64,000 nt of DNA from DT-110 sp030148525 (GCA_965227445.1 OZ245751.1:5828001-5892000); one strand, 5' to 3'. Positions 18,090 to 27,206 are shown, counted from the stretch's first letter. Made by a program: numbers and translations. The notes: generated by a model from the sequence alone, not told the origin.

Positions 18090-19949
18090 GTGGCCAACCA
18101 ACACGTTTCCCGGAAAATATACATACAGTTGCTGATACTGCTTGCGGGACTCGTCCTGATCGGTAAAGCCTTTCATTTACAGGTACTCGATCGCAAATCC
18201 AGAAAACAGGCCGATGCCGTGGCCATTGATAAATATACGCTCTACCCATCCCGCGGGTTGGTGTACGACCGCGATGGAGAATTGTTGATCTCCAACCGGC
18301 CCATGTACGATCTGTTGGTTACTTACAATCGTTTGGATCCGGCCATGGATACGACCAAATTGTGTGAGCTGCTGGAGATCGATCGTACGTTCTTCGAAGA
18401 GAACATCGAGAAAGACTGGAGAGATCCCCGGTTTTCACGATCCATCCCCTTTGTATTCCTCAGTAAAATCTCGGCTGACCGTTTTGCGGAGTTTCAGGAA
18501 AGCCTGTACCAATTTCCAGGGTTTGAGATTCAGAAACGTAACGCGCGAGATTACCCACACCAGACCGGATCCCACCTGCTGGGATTTATCCGGGAAGTAA
18601 ATAAGAACGAGGTAGATGAAAACCCGGAGATATACAGCCCGGGGGATTACATCGGTGCCAGCGGACTCGAACTGGCTTACGAGGGGGCTTTACGAGGCGT
18701 AAAGGGAGCATCTTATATTTTGAAGGATAATATCGGGCGTGCCGTAGCTCCTTTTTTAGCCGGCACCCAGGACCGTCCGCCTGAAAGCGGAGACGACCTG
18801 ATCGCCTCCATTGACCTGGACTTGCAAGCCTATGGAGAGCAGCTGATGCAAAACAAAATCGGTGGTATCGTTGCTATCGAGCCAGCCACCGGCGAGATCC
18901 TGGCTATGGTCAGTACGCCGACGTACAATCCCCTCGACCTCACCATCAATAACAATAACCGGGGTAAGGCTTATCAGGCCCTCAGCGAGGACCCGAATAA
19001 ACCCCTGTTCAATCGGGCGATTATGGCCCAGTACCCACCGGGCTCCCTGTTTAAACCCATCCTTGCCCTGGTTGCCATGGAGGAGGAGACCATCGATCCG
19101 GATCGCACCCTTCCCTGCTACGGCGGCTGGGCATACAACGGAAAGATATTGCTCGGTTGTCACGGACACCCTACTTGCCGGAATATCTCGGATGCCATCC
19201 AATTCTCCTGCAATAATTACTTTGTCAATGTCTTTCGACAAACGGTCGATCAATATGGGTTCAATAACCCCGGTCGGGGCCTTGATACGCTTAATGCGTA
19301 CCTGAATCGCTTTGGTATGGGGCGCCAGCTGGGTATTGATTTTCCAGGTGAAAAGGCAGGTAATGTACCAACCTCTGACTACTTCGAGCAGTGGTACGAA
19401 GGGCAGCGATGGAACAGTATTTGGATACGCTCCCTGGGCATCGGACAGGGAGAGTACCTGACCACTAATCTCCAGCTTGCAAATATGGCGGCCATTATCG
19501 CCAACCGTGGGTACTACATAACTCCTCACCTCATTAAGGGATACCGTTTTAATACCCAGTCCATAGCCCCCAAGTACACCGAACCTCAACAGGTAGGGAT
19601 CGCTCCGGAACATTTTGAACGGGTGATTGATGGTATGGAAGGGGCGGTCCGATACGGTACCGCCCGGTCGGCTTTTATTCCTGACATAGCTATTTGCGGA
19701 AAAACGGGTACGGCCGAGAACCCCTTCGGGGAGGATCATTCTATCTTCTTTTGTTTTGCCCCCAAGGACGATCCGCAAATTGCGGTGGTCGTATACGTAG
19801 AGAATAGTGGTTTCGGTGGTACTTACGCGGCACCTATCGCCAGCCTCATGATCGAAAAATACCTGGTTGGCGAGATCCGTGGTCCCGCCCGGGAATGGCT
19901 GGAACGCCGCATACTGAATGCCAATTTAATGCCGGACCAGACACCGTGA
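18090..19949 (+). CDS. mrdA: Penicillin-binding protein 2 (elongation transpeptidase)
   Basis: A 619-aa class B PBP starting at GTG. Residues 10-30 (IYIQLLILLAGLVLIGKAF) are the membrane anchor, followed by a pedestal/dimerisation domain (SRGLVYDRDGELLISNRPMY). The transpeptidase domain has S-L-F-K with the catalytic serine at 319, S-C-N at 373-375 and K-T-G at 538-540, all in the right order and spacing. It cross-links peptidoglycan during elongation under MreBCD control. In most Bacteroidota rodA follows here, but in this window a CapA-family gene follows, so the matching SEDS polymerase must be elsewhere. Confidence 0.96.
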   Translation: MANQHVSRKIYIQLLILLAGLVLIGKAFHLQVLDRKSRKQADAVAIDKYTLYPSRGLVYDRDGELLISNRPMYDLLVTYNRLDPAMDTTKLCELLEIDRTFFEENIEKDWRDPRFSRSIPFVFLSKISADRFAEFQESLYQFPGFEIQKRNARDYPHQTGSHLLGFIREVNKNEVDENPEIYSPGDYIGASGLELAYEGALRGVKGASYILKDNIGRAVAPFLAGTQDRPPESGDDLIASIDLDLQAYGEQLMQNKIGGIVAIEPATGEILAMVSTPTYNPLDLTINNNNRGKAYQALSEDPNKPLFNRAIMAQYPPGSLFKPILALVAMEEETIDPDRTLPCYGGWAYNGKILLGCHGHPTCRNISDAIQFSCNNYFVNVFRQTVDQYGFNNPGRGLDTLNAYLNRFGMGRQLGIDFPGEKAGNVPTSDYFEQWYEGQRWNSIWIRSLGIGQGEYLTTNLQLANMAAIIANRGYYITPHLIKGYRFNTQSIAPKYTEPQQVGIAPEHFERVIDGMEGAVRYGTARSAFIPDIAICGKTGTAENPFGEDHSIFFCFAPKDDPQIAVVVYVENSGFGGTYAAPIASLMIEKYLVGEIRGPAREWLERRILNANLMPDQTP

Positions 19950-20011
19950 TCAGGCATAGGTTTAGGTAAAGGTGTCCGACTTCAAAAAGGTCTTTCGACC
20001 AAAAACTGCTT

Positions 20012-21199
20012 ATGGAGAAAAAACGGGTGTTACGATTAGGTTCCTGCCTGCGGCCTGGCGGATACCGGCTGTTCTCAATGATCATCCTGCTGTATTGTAC
20101 AGTTACTGGGCCCGCCCAGCCCAACGAAATCCGAATGATCTTCGCGGGTGATATTATGATGCACCAGTCTCAGCTCGATGCGGCCGAACGCGGGGATGAT
20201 ACCTTTGATTTCAGCCCGGTGTTCCGATATATTTCACCACTGCTTCAGGAGGCTGATCTGGCGATCGGAAATCTGGAGCTGACCCTTCCGGGAAAACCGC
20301 CCTATGCGGGGTATCCGAATTTTCGGTCGCCCGATACGCTGGCCCACACCCTGCGAGAGGCCGGGTTTGATGTCCTGGTTACTTCAAATAATCACTCTAA
20401 CGACGCCAAGACCGACGGGATCGTCCACACCATTGAAGCACTCGACCGGAAAGGAATAATCAACACGGGCACCTTTGTCGATGCCAGTGACCGGGCAGCG
20501 CGCTACCCGCTGGTCATCGAGAAAAAGGGTTTCCGGATCGGGCTGCTAAATTATACCTACGGCACCAATGATCCGCATATACCTGAACCCTGCATCGTTA
20601 ATCTGATTGATTCTTTGCAGATTAAAACCGACCTGAAGGCCTTACATAAAAAGGAGCCCGATATCATTATTGCCTTTATGCACTGGGGGGATGAATACCA
20701 ATTAGACGAGAACGAGAAACAACAGCAGTTGACTTGGATGCTGTTTGAAAGCGGGGTAGACTTGGTGATTGGTGCCCATCCACACGTTGCCCAGCCAGTG
20801 AAATTACTGCACGAATACCGCCAGGAAGGACTCCGGCAGGGCTTGGTTGCATATTCATTGGGGAACGCTGTTTCAGGGCAGGTGCGGACAAATACGGATA
20901 TGGGGCTGCTGATGGAAGTTACCTACCGCCGCGATCCACTGACCAGGGAGGCACAATTACTGAGCCATCACTATCTGCCGATCTGGCGGTACCGGGGTCG
21001 GGATGAGGATGGCCACCGCCTAATCTCCATCCTTCCCGTGTCGGCCTTTGAAAAGGACGATCCGCCATTCCAGCTCAAGCCTTCCGACCGAGAACGAATG
21101 GATTCAGTTACCAAACGCATAAGGGAGCACCTCAAGCGCTACCATAGTTCCGAGAGGCGCGTATCTTTGCAAGCATGGAAGAGAACAACCAAGAAATGA
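20012..21199 (+). CDS. CapA-family metallophosphatase-like protein (PGA_cap)
   Basis: A 395-aa protein of the CapA/PgsA family, whose fold is a calcineurin-like metallophosphoesterase. An N-terminal hydrophobic segment (LFSMIILLYCTVTGPAQ) suggests export or anchoring. Family motifs are MIFAGDIMMHQSQL, LAIGNLELTLPG, DVLVTSNNHSNDAKTDGI, IIAFMHWGDEYQ and VDLVIGAHPHVAQPV, in the normal order. CapA acts in poly-gamma-glutamate synthesis or export in some bacteria, but capB and capC are not adjacent, so the substrate here is unknown. It follows mrdA by 62 bp and overlaps folA by 25 bp. The folA promoter lies inside its 3' end. Confidence 0.85.
   Translation: MEKKRVLRLGSCLRPGGYRLFSMIILLYCTVTGPAQPNEIRMIFAGDIMMHQSQLDAAERGDDTFDFSPVFRYISPLLQEADLAIGNLELTLPGKPPYAGYPNFRSPDTLAHTLREAGFDVLVTSNNHSNDAKTDGIVHTIEALDRKGIINTGTFVDASDRAARYPLVIEKKGFRIGLLNYTYGTNDPHIPEPCIVNLIDSLQIKTDLKALHKKEPDIIIAFMHWGDEYQLDENEKQQQLTWMLFESGVDLVIGAHPHVAQPVKLLHEYRQEGLRQGLVAYSLGNAVSGQVRTNTDMGLLMEVTYRRDPLTREAQLLSHHYLPIWRYRGRDEDGHRLISILPVSAFEKDDPPFQLKPSDRERMDSVTKRIREHLKRYHSSERRVSLQAWKRTTKK
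21162..21169 (+). promoter_or_regulatory. Predicted -7 promoter element of folA
   Basis: TATCTTTG is an exact TAnnTTTG match inside the end of the capA-like gene, 5 bp before the ATG at 21175. If used, it gives a leaderless or near-leaderless folA transcript. Confidence 0.55.
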
Positions 21200-21708
21200 C
21201 CGTTTCGGCCATTGTGGCCATGGCTCGTAACCGCGTGATCGGTCGCAATAACGAAATTCCCTGGTATCTGTCTGACGATCTGAAATTTTTCAAGAAAACC
21301 ACCCTGAATCACCACATCATCATGGGGCGGAAAAGTTTTCTGTCGATCGGACGCCCCCTCCCCAAACGCACCAATATTATTGTGACCCGCGACCCTTTCT
21401 TTGTGGCCACCGGATGCCTGGTTGCTCACAGTGTAGAAGAGGCACTGGGCATTGCTTATGACAATGGGGAAACCGAAGCCTTTATCATCGGAGGCGGTCA
21501 AATTTACGCCCAGAGTGCTGACCTGTGGGATCGGTTATACCTCACCGAGGTAGATGCTGAAATAGAAGGTGATGTGTACTTCCCTGAACTGGATTGGTCG
21601 GAATGGGAAACGGTATCAAGCCGTAAATTCCACCAGGATATTCGCAACGATCACGCCTTCGTGATCAAGCAGCTCGAGCGTATTGAAGATTCCGATGAAG
21701 AGGAGTAA
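21175..21708 (+). CDS. folA: Dihydrofolate reductase
   Basis: A 177-aa enzyme that reduces dihydrofolate to tetrahydrofolate with NADPH. The core starts TVSAIVAMARNRVIGRNNEI, followed by PWYLSDDLKFFKKTT (W-x-L, with the conserved acidic residue in the DDL helix), IIMGRKSFLSIGRPLP (NADPH motif) and IIGGGQIYAQS near residue 105. The substrate-pocket tryptophan is followed by tyrosine, where many family members have histidine. The ATG at 21175 is annotated. The next in-frame ATG, at 21196, begins directly at the conserved core and is a reasonable alternative. The acidic C-terminus (EDSDEEE) is unusual but short. Confidence 0.95.
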   Translation: MEENNQEMTVSAIVAMARNRVIGRNNEIPWYLSDDLKFFKKTTLNHHIIMGRKSFLSIGRPLPKRTNIIVTRDPFFVATGCLVAHSVEEALGIAYDNGETEAFIIGGGQIYAQSADLWDRLYLTEVDAEIEGDVYFPELDWSEWETVSSRKFHQDIRNDHAFVIKQLERIEDSDEEE

Positions 21709-21826
21709 GTAGGTTGACTATCAGCCGTTTGGCAAACGCCTAAGTTTGGCGTAAGCCCGACAATGTGCCGCCAGCGCCCTTGTGGCGTGCCGTTGTTTCC
21801 CACAATTTACCGGGAAACACAAATCG

Positions 21827-23101
21827 ATGAAAGAAGAACTTCTCCACTATATATGGCGCTATCAGCAATACGATAACCGCGACCTGTTGACTACTGCGGG
21901 TGAAGATCTGCGGATCGTGAATCCCGGTCAGTATAATTTCGATGCAGGTCCTGATTTTCTGGAAGGCCGGGTTCAGGTGGGCCCTACCCGCTGGCACGGG
22001 CACATTGAGATTCACTTGCAGTCCTCCGATTGGTTAAAACACGGCCACGCTCAGGACCCTGCTTACCAAAACGTTATTCTACACGTGGTACTCCGGGAAG
22101 ATGTCCCCATTCGACTGGCTGATAACAGCCGCATTCCTTGTCTGGAATTACAGAATCGCATTGATCCCGCCATGCTAAAGACATACCGAAAACTCTACGT
22201 TCAGCCCGCCAGGATTCCCTGCGAGAGTTTATTGCCGCAGGTGCCTTTGCTGACAAAGCAATGGTGGCTTGACCGTTTGTGTATGGAGCGATTGGAAGCA
22301 CGCACCCTACGCATTGCCGCCAGGTTAGGACAAAACCGGGGTGATTGGGAGAAGACGTTTTACGAAACGCTGGCCGGTGGATTTGGGTTAAGGGTTAATC
22401 GGGAGCCCTTCGAGCAATTGGCCGAGCGGACGCCTTTATCTATTTTGCTTCGCCACCGCCAGCAATTGTTTCAGGTAGAGGCTTTGCTGTTCGGACAAGC
22501 TGGATTATTGCAGGCTGCTTTTGAGGATGCCTATCCTAACTCACTAAGGGAGGAGTACCAATTCCTGCAAAGCAAATATCAATTGCGACCCGTTGCGGGC
22601 TGCCCCTGGAAGTTTTCACGCATGCGACCGGCTGGGTTTCCGACCATTCGTTTGGCTCAATTCGCCATGTTGCTCCACCAATCTGATCACCTCTTTAGTA
22701 AAGCCCTGGTGGCGGAAACGGTTGCCGACATCTCCCATATGCTCGACGTTCAGGTATCGGGCTACTGGGCCACTCATTACCGTTTCGACCAGCTTGGGAA
22801 AGCATCAGCCAAACGATTGGGAGAGCAAGCAGTACAACAGATTGTCATCAATGTACTGGTACCTTTTCTCATTCACTACGGTAAAGTAAGGTCACGGGAA
22901 GGTGTCATTGCCCGGGCACGAACCTTACTGGAAGACATACCACCGGAACAAAACAAGGTCATTCGCGATTGGACGCGCCTGGGGCTCCAACCGGAGCATT
23001 CTGGTGATTCGCAGGCTCTGCTGCAATTGCACAAGGAATACTGCCAGAAACACCGGTGTACCGAGTGTGGGATCGGGCGCTATTTGTTGGGCACGAGATA
23101 G
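21827..23101 (+). CDS. DUF2851 family protein
   Basis: A 424-aa protein of a family confined to Bacteroidota. The start MKEELLHYIWRYQQYDNRDL is diagnostic. NPGQYNFDAGPDFLEGRV and WHGHIEIHLQSSDWLKHGH (with HIEIH) follow, then YQNVILHVVL. The N-terminal part has the look of a nuclease-like fold with conserved D, E and H residues, but no activity is known. The C-terminus carries a four-cysteine cluster (CQKHRCTECGIG). It is presumably cytosolic, since it has no signal. The first ATG at 21782 is rejected because the family begins at 21827. The stop codon is directly followed by the heptamer array. Confidence 0.85.
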   Translation: MKEELLHYIWRYQQYDNRDLLTTAGEDLRIVNPGQYNFDAGPDFLEGRVQVGPTRWHGHIEIHLQSSDWLKHGHAQDPAYQNVILHVVLREDVPIRLADNSRIPCLELQNRIDPAMLKTYRKLYVQPARIPCESLLPQVPLLTKQWWLDRLCMERLEARTLRIAARLGQNRGDWEKTFYETLAGGFGLRVNREPFEQLAERTPLSILLRHRQQLFQVEALLFGQAGLLQAAFEDAYPNSLREEYQFLQSKYQLRPVAGCPWKFSRMRPAGFPTIRLAQFAMLLHQSDHLFSKALVAETVADISHMLDVQVSGYWATHYRFDQLGKASAKRLGEQAVQQIVINVLVPFLIHYGKVRSREGVIARARTLLEDIPPEQNKVIRDWTRLGLQPEHSGDSQALLQLHKEYCQKHRCTECGIGRYLLGTR

Positions 23102-23220
23102 GTCCAAGGGCCAAGGTTCACGGTTCACGGCTCACGGGCCACGGCTCACGGTTCACGGTTCACGGTTCACGGTTCACGGTTCACGGACCAAGGTCCGTGG
23201 ACCATGAACCTCGGACCAAT
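23102..23220. repeat. Heptamer array A (17 units, GTTCACG family)
   Basis: Seventeen consecutive 7-bp units without a single indel: GTCCAAG, GGCCAAG, GTTCACG (twice), GCTCACG, GGCCACG, GCTCACG, GTTCACG (five times), GACCAAG and four degenerate units. The last units read as the same vocabulary in inverse orientation (CGTGGAC is the complement of GTCCACG, CATGAAC nearly that of GTTCACG), so the array can fold on itself. It begins at the base after the DUF2851 stop and ends 3 bp before the lpdA stop, filling the convergent gap. It may double as a terminator for both genes. Confidence 0.9.
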
Positions 23221-23223
23221 AAA

Positions 23224-24627
23224 CTACATATGCAATGGCCGGTTGTCGGTAGCGGCGAGGGCCGCCTCTTTCAGGGCCTCGGTATAGGTTGGATGAGCGT
23301 GACTCATGCGGGCGGCATCTTCGGCGGAAGCCCGGAATTCCATCAGGGCGACTGCTTCGGCGATAATATCTGCTACGCGTGCTCCCACCATATGGACACC
23401 GAGTATTTCGTCGGTTTCCTTATGGGAAATAACCTTGATCATACCTTCGGTATCGGTACTGGCGCGGGCTCGTCCGAGCGCTTTAAAGGGGAACTTACCC
23501 ACCTTGATGGGTGTGCCGGCCTCCTTGAGTTCCTCCTCGGTTTTGCCTACTCCTGCCACTTCCGGCCAGGTATAGACCACGTTCGGAATTAAATTGTAAT
23601 CGATATGGGGTTTTTGTCCGGTAATCTGTTCGGCGACCAGTACCCCCTCTTCTTCGGCTTTATGGGCCAGCATGGCACCGCGCACTACATCTCCGATAGC
23701 GTAGATGTGTGGTTCAGCTGTTTGCAGGTGGTCGTTCACCTCCACGCGGCCACGATCGTCCAGGGCGACGCTGGTGTTTTCAAGCCCCAGGTTATAGGTG
23801 TAGGGCCGGCGGCCGATCGATATCAGGCAGTAGTCGGCATCAAGGGTGAAGGTGTCGTCGCTATCGCGCTTTTGCACCTCTACTTTAACCTTTGTTTTCA
23901 GGGCTTCCACTGAATTTACCTTGTGCTTCATGTGAAACTTCACACCGATTTTTTTCAGGGCGCGCATAAGTTCCTTTCCGCAGTCCTTGTCCATGGTAGG
24001 GATGATGCGGTCCTGGAACTCCACTACTTCCACTTCGGTGCCTAAGCGTGCGTATACCGACCCCAGTTCGAGGCCGATCACACCACCGCCGATCACGACC
24101 ATTCGCTTGGGGACCTTGTCGATATCGAGGGCCTCAGTGGAAGTGATCACGCGTTTTTTATCATAATTGAAAGCTTCCGGTGTGATGGGCTTGGATCCGG
24201 TAGCAATGATTATTTTGTCTGATTCGATCTGTTCGGTAGTGTCGTCGTCCTTAGTGATCTTGATGGTATGGGCATCGACGAATGATCCGTGTCCGTGGTG
24301 AACATCGATCTTATTTTTCTTCATCAGGAAGTCAATGCCGTTCACATTTTCCTCAACGACCTGATTTTTCCGTTTGATCATTTGGGGCATGTCGACTGCC
24401 AGGTCTTTGAGATTAATACCGTGCAGTTCAAATTTTTCTTTGGCGTTATGGTAATGCTCGGATGAGTCGAGCAATGCTTTGGAAGGGATACAGCCTACGT
24501 TCAGGCAAGTTCCTCCCAGGGTGGAGTACCGTTCAATAATGGCCGTTTTCAGTCCCAGTTGTGCGCAACGAATAGCAGCCACGTATCCTCCGGGGCCTGA
24601 TCCAATAACGGTAACATCGTATTTCAT
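23224..24627 (-). CDS. lpdA: Dihydrolipoyl dehydrogenase (E3)
   Basis: A 467-aa flavin disulfide reductase that reoxidises dihydrolipoamide for the 2-oxoacid dehydrogenase complexes and the glycine cleavage system. The FAD site is VIGSGPGGYVAAI at the N-terminus. The redox-active disulfide lies in GGTCLNVGCIPSK (residues about 39-51), the NAD site is VVIGGGVIGLELGSVYARLG near residue 185, a second FAD motif is IYAIGDVVRG, and the C-terminal His-Glu dyad is in HAHPTYTEALKEAAL. Full length, cytosolic. ricT lies 27 bp upstream on the same strand. Confidence 0.97.
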   Translation of the reverse strand: MKYDVTVIGSGPGGYVAAIRCAQLGLKTAIIERYSTLGGTCLNVGCIPSKALLDSSEHYHNAKEKFELHGINLKDLAVDMPQMIKRKNQVVEENVNGIDFLMKKNKIDVHHGHGSFVDAHTIKITKDDDTTEQIESDKIIIATGSKPITPEAFNYDKKRVITSTEALDIDKVPKRMVVIGGGVIGLELGSVYARLGTEVEVVEFQDRIIPTMDKDCGKELMRALKKIGVKFHMKHKVNSVEALKTKVKVEVQKRDSDDTFTLDADYCLISIGRRPYTYNLGLENTSVALDDRGRVEVNDHLQTAEPHIYAIGDVVRGAMLAHKAEEEGVLVAEQITGQKPHIDYNLIPNVVYTWPEVAGVGKTEEELKEAGTPIKVGKFPFKALGRARASTDTEGMIKVISHKETDEILGVHMVGARVADIIAEAVALMEFRASAEDAARMSHAHPTYTEALKEAALAATDNRPLHM

Positions 24628-24654
24628 GTCAATTGATTGAAGTGGGTATACGGA

Positions 24655-25938
24655 TTAGTTTTTCTGATTGTTGTCGTTGTTATTGCGATTACCCCGGTTC
24701 TTTGACCGATTACCGCCGCGCTTGCCGCCGCCTTTACCCTTGCGATCGTCCCGGCTTTTGTCTCCCTGGGATCGGTTTTGGTTGCGATTGCCTCGGTTTT
24801 TGCCGCGACTGCGCTTCTTCTTTTTCTTCTTACGACGCTTTTTCTCCTCCGGTAGTTCAATCTCACCGGTAACATCTGCAAATTGAATTTCTTCCTCTGG
24901 TTCTTCAAAGGTAATGGCGGCGCCGAATTGTGCAAAATCCTGGGGCTTATCACCTTGTTTATTCATATTCCGGATCTTGGACACCACCTCCACGTTCAGG
25001 GGGTATACCTTTCCCCGACCGCGTTCGTGATCATAGGCGTAGTACATGATGCCCTTGAAGATGTCTGTTTTCAGGAGGATGGCAGTCCCGGCGTGGGTAT
25101 AAAGTTTGTCGGCCTGCTCGGGGAAGTTTTCCAGTGCCTCCATATAGGTGTCGAGCTCGTAGTTGAGGCAGCACTTCAGGCGACCACACTGACCGGAAAG
25201 TTTAGCTTGGTTGATGGCCAGGTTTTGGTACCGGGCAGCGGATGTTGAGACCGATTTGAAATCAGTGAGCCATGTGGAACAGCACAACTCCCGGCCACAA
25301 GAGCCAATACCACCAATGCGGGCGGATTCCTGACGGGCACCGATCTGGCGCATTTCAATCTTGATCCGGAATTCCTTGGCGTAGTGCCGAATCAATTCGC
25401 GGAAATCAACCCGGCCGTCGGCCGTATAGTAAAAAGTAGCTTTGCGTTTGTCGCCCTGGTACTCCACGTCGCCCACCTTCATTTCGAGCCCGAGGGTGCG
25501 GGCGATGGCGCGCGCGCGCACCATGGTTCTATGTTCCAGGCTACGGGCTTCGGCGAGGCGTTCCATATCGCGCTCATTGGCTTTGCGGATCACCTCGTGC
25601 AGTACGTCGGCTTCTTTGGTTTTCTTTTTCTTCAGTTGCAGACGAACCAGGTCACCCGAGAGGGAGATGTGGCCGATATCGAATCCATTACCTGTTTCGA
25701 CTACCACCACATCGCCGGTTTCGGCCTGGGCGTGGTCGCGCTTTCGGTAAAAGCCTTTTCGGGCCCCGTTCTTGAAGGAGACTTCTACAATGTCGAAGGG
25801 GTCGCTATCCTGTATATTCATGCTCGACAACCAGTCGAACGTATTGAGGCGGTTACATCCGCCGGTTGCACAACCGCCATTGCTACGACAGCCGTTTGGT
25901 TTTCCATTACTTGCTACAGTACATCCTGTACATCCCAT
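24655..25938 (-). CDS. ricT: RicT/PSP1-domain protein with basic, low-complexity tail
   Basis: A 427-aa protein. Residues 1-35 hold an unusual cluster of cysteines (MGCTGCTV, then three more C residues in GCRSNGGCATGGC). Residues about 45-300 are the PSP1 domain of the RicT/YaaT family, with SARIGGIGSCGRELCCSTW and SGQCGRLKCCLNYEL, whose cysteines bind an Fe-S cluster in Bacillus RicAFT (a regulator of RNase Y). Residues about 360-427 are a long tail rich in K, R, N and G that looks disordered and may bind RNA. The tail is lineage-specific. No ricA or ricF gene is nearby. The role in Bacteroidota is not established. Confidence 0.85.
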   Translation of the reverse strand: MGCTGCTVASNGKPNGCRSNGGCATGGCNRLNTFDWLSSMNIQDSDPFDIVEVSFKNGARKGFYRKRDHAQAETGDVVVVETGNGFDIGHISLSGDLVRLQLKKKKTKEADVLHEVIRKANERDMERLAEARSLEHRTMVRARAIARTLGLEMKVGDVEYQGDKRKATFYYTADGRVDFRELIRHYAKEFRIKIEMRQIGARQESARIGGIGSCGRELCCSTWLTDFKSVSTSAARYQNLAINQAKLSGQCGRLKCCLNYELDTYMEALENFPEQADKLYTHAGTAILLKTDIFKGIMYYAYDHERGRGKVYPLNVEVVSKIRNMNKQGDKPQDFAQFGAAITFEEPEEEIQFADVTGEIELPEEKKRRKKKKKKRSRGKNRGNRNQNRSQGDKSRDDRKGKGGGKRGGNRSKNRGNRNNNDNNQKN

Positions 25939-26045
25939 TGGTCTTGTATTTATGGTACCGAAACGCCTGGCTTTGTTTATGCTTTCGCAAAAAAACGCAG
26001 CCTGATTCTTTGTAAAAGAAGCGGGTAGGTTCGGTACGTAAAAGC

Positions 26046-26065
26046 GAAGGGCCGTTGCCCGTTCG
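26046..26065 (-). terminator. Possible terminator after holB
   Basis: On the minus strand a GGGC-AACG-GCCC hairpin with flanking pairs is followed by TTCGCTTTTA, about 10 bp beyond the holB stop. The stem is short and the T-run is interrupted. Confidence 0.35.
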
Positions 26066-26075
26066 TCGTCATTAG

Positions 26076-27206
26076 CTAATGCATAGCCACCATATCCGGG
26101 TGTATTCGCCGGATAAACTGATGGAGCTGAATGCCGGTGTCCAGTAATAAAATCTTAGGGTTGGCATTGCGCTCTATGTAGTAGTGGCAATCGGTCAGTA
26201 ATCGCACCATGTGCTCTAACTGATCTGTTTCCAAAATGCCGGCCAGTTTCAGGGCGGAAGCCCGCTCGGCTTCCTGTAACCTTAAGTCGGTCTGACCGGT
26301 AACCTTATGAACGAGTAGCTCTCGCATAAAGTGCAAGGCGTAGAATAAAAAATGTTTTTGGTTTTCGCGTCCCAGCCTGGCAAATTGTTCGGTCCATTTG
26401 ACCAGCTCAACGCCGTTTCCTTTGTAGGCTTTTCGCATCAGGTCGAGGAAAAGCTCGTCGTAGTCGTTTCCTTTTTCCCGGGCCAGTTGCAAGGCTGTAT
26501 TGAAGTTGCCTTCGCTCAGGTGAGCGATGCCGGAAGCGCGATCGCTCAGATCCGGATGCTTTTGCTGCAAACCCTGAATAACGTCCTGGTCGGCGAGTTT
26601 GGGCACTTTAACCAATTGACAGCGCGAAAGGATCGTATTCAGGATGCGCTCGGCCGATTCGGCAACCAGGATAAAGTAGGTACTCTCCGGTGGTTCTTCA
26701 ATGATCTTGAGCAGGCGATTGCCTTCCTTGGCCAGGTATTCAGGCATCCAAATGATCATCACCTTGGCGTCGGCTTCAAAGGTTTTCAGGCTGAGTTTTT
26801 TGATGATGGCGACACATTCCTCCTTCGTTATATTCCCCTGGCGGTTTTCCGCGCCGATGTGCTGCAGCCAGTCATTAACATTGAGGTACGGGTTTTGCCC
26901 GATGGCATCCCGCCATTCGCGTAAAAACTGGTCACTGGTAGCTTTACTGCCTACCGTCGGATAAGAAAAGTGAAGATCGGGATGCGCAAGTTTGTCGATC
27001 TTGCGGCAATTCGAACAGGTACCGCAGGCATCATCCTCCGTTCGGTTGCCACACAAGAGGTAACGAGCGTATGCAAGAGCCATTGCCAACTGTCCGCTCC
27101 CTTCAGGTCCGAGCAATAACAGGGCATGCGGCATGCGCTCGTGCAACACCAATTGTCGGAGGGTATGTTGGGTGGCCGTTTGGCCAATTATGTCATTAAA
27201 TTGCAT
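26076..27206 (-). CDS. holB: DNA polymerase III delta-prime subunit
   Basis: About 376 aa. The N-terminal AAA+ domain begins MQFNDIIGQTATQHTLRQLV. The P-loop reads GPEGSGQLAMA, with Q in place of the catalytic lysine, as expected for the ATPase-inactive delta-prime clamp-loader subunit. The zinc module is CGTCSNCRK with an upstream cysteine. The sensor region is EGNRLLKIIEEPPESTYFIL, followed by SRCQLVKVP (S-R-C motif that contacts ATP on the neighbouring subunit). It is part of the clamp loader that places DnaN rings on DNA. The ATG at 27206 is chosen over 27266, because the longer frame overlaps gpx and adds an unrelated leader. Confidence 0.92.
   Translation of the reverse strand: MQFNDIIGQTATQHTLRQLVLHERMPHALLLLGPEGSGQLAMALAYARYLLCGNRTEDDACGTCSNCRKIDKLAHPDLHFSYPTVGSKATSDQFLREWRDAIGQNPYLNVNDWLQHIGAENRQGNITKEECVAIIKKLSLKTFEADAKVMIIWMPEYLAKEGNRLLKIIEEPPESTYFILVAESAERILNTILSRCQLVKVPKLADQDVIQGLQQKHPDLSDRASGIAHLSEGNFNTALQLAREKGNDYDELFLDLMRKAYKGNGVELVKWTEQFARLGRENQKHFLFYALHFMRELLVHKVTGQTDLRLQEAERASALKLAGILETDQLEHMVRLLTDCHYYIERNANPKILLLDTGIQLHQFIRRIHPDMVAMH

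Noticed and set aside
18756..19778. 340-aa open frame antisense to mrdA
   Set aside because: Shadow of the PBP2 transpeptidase domain; catalytic motifs are on the plus strand.
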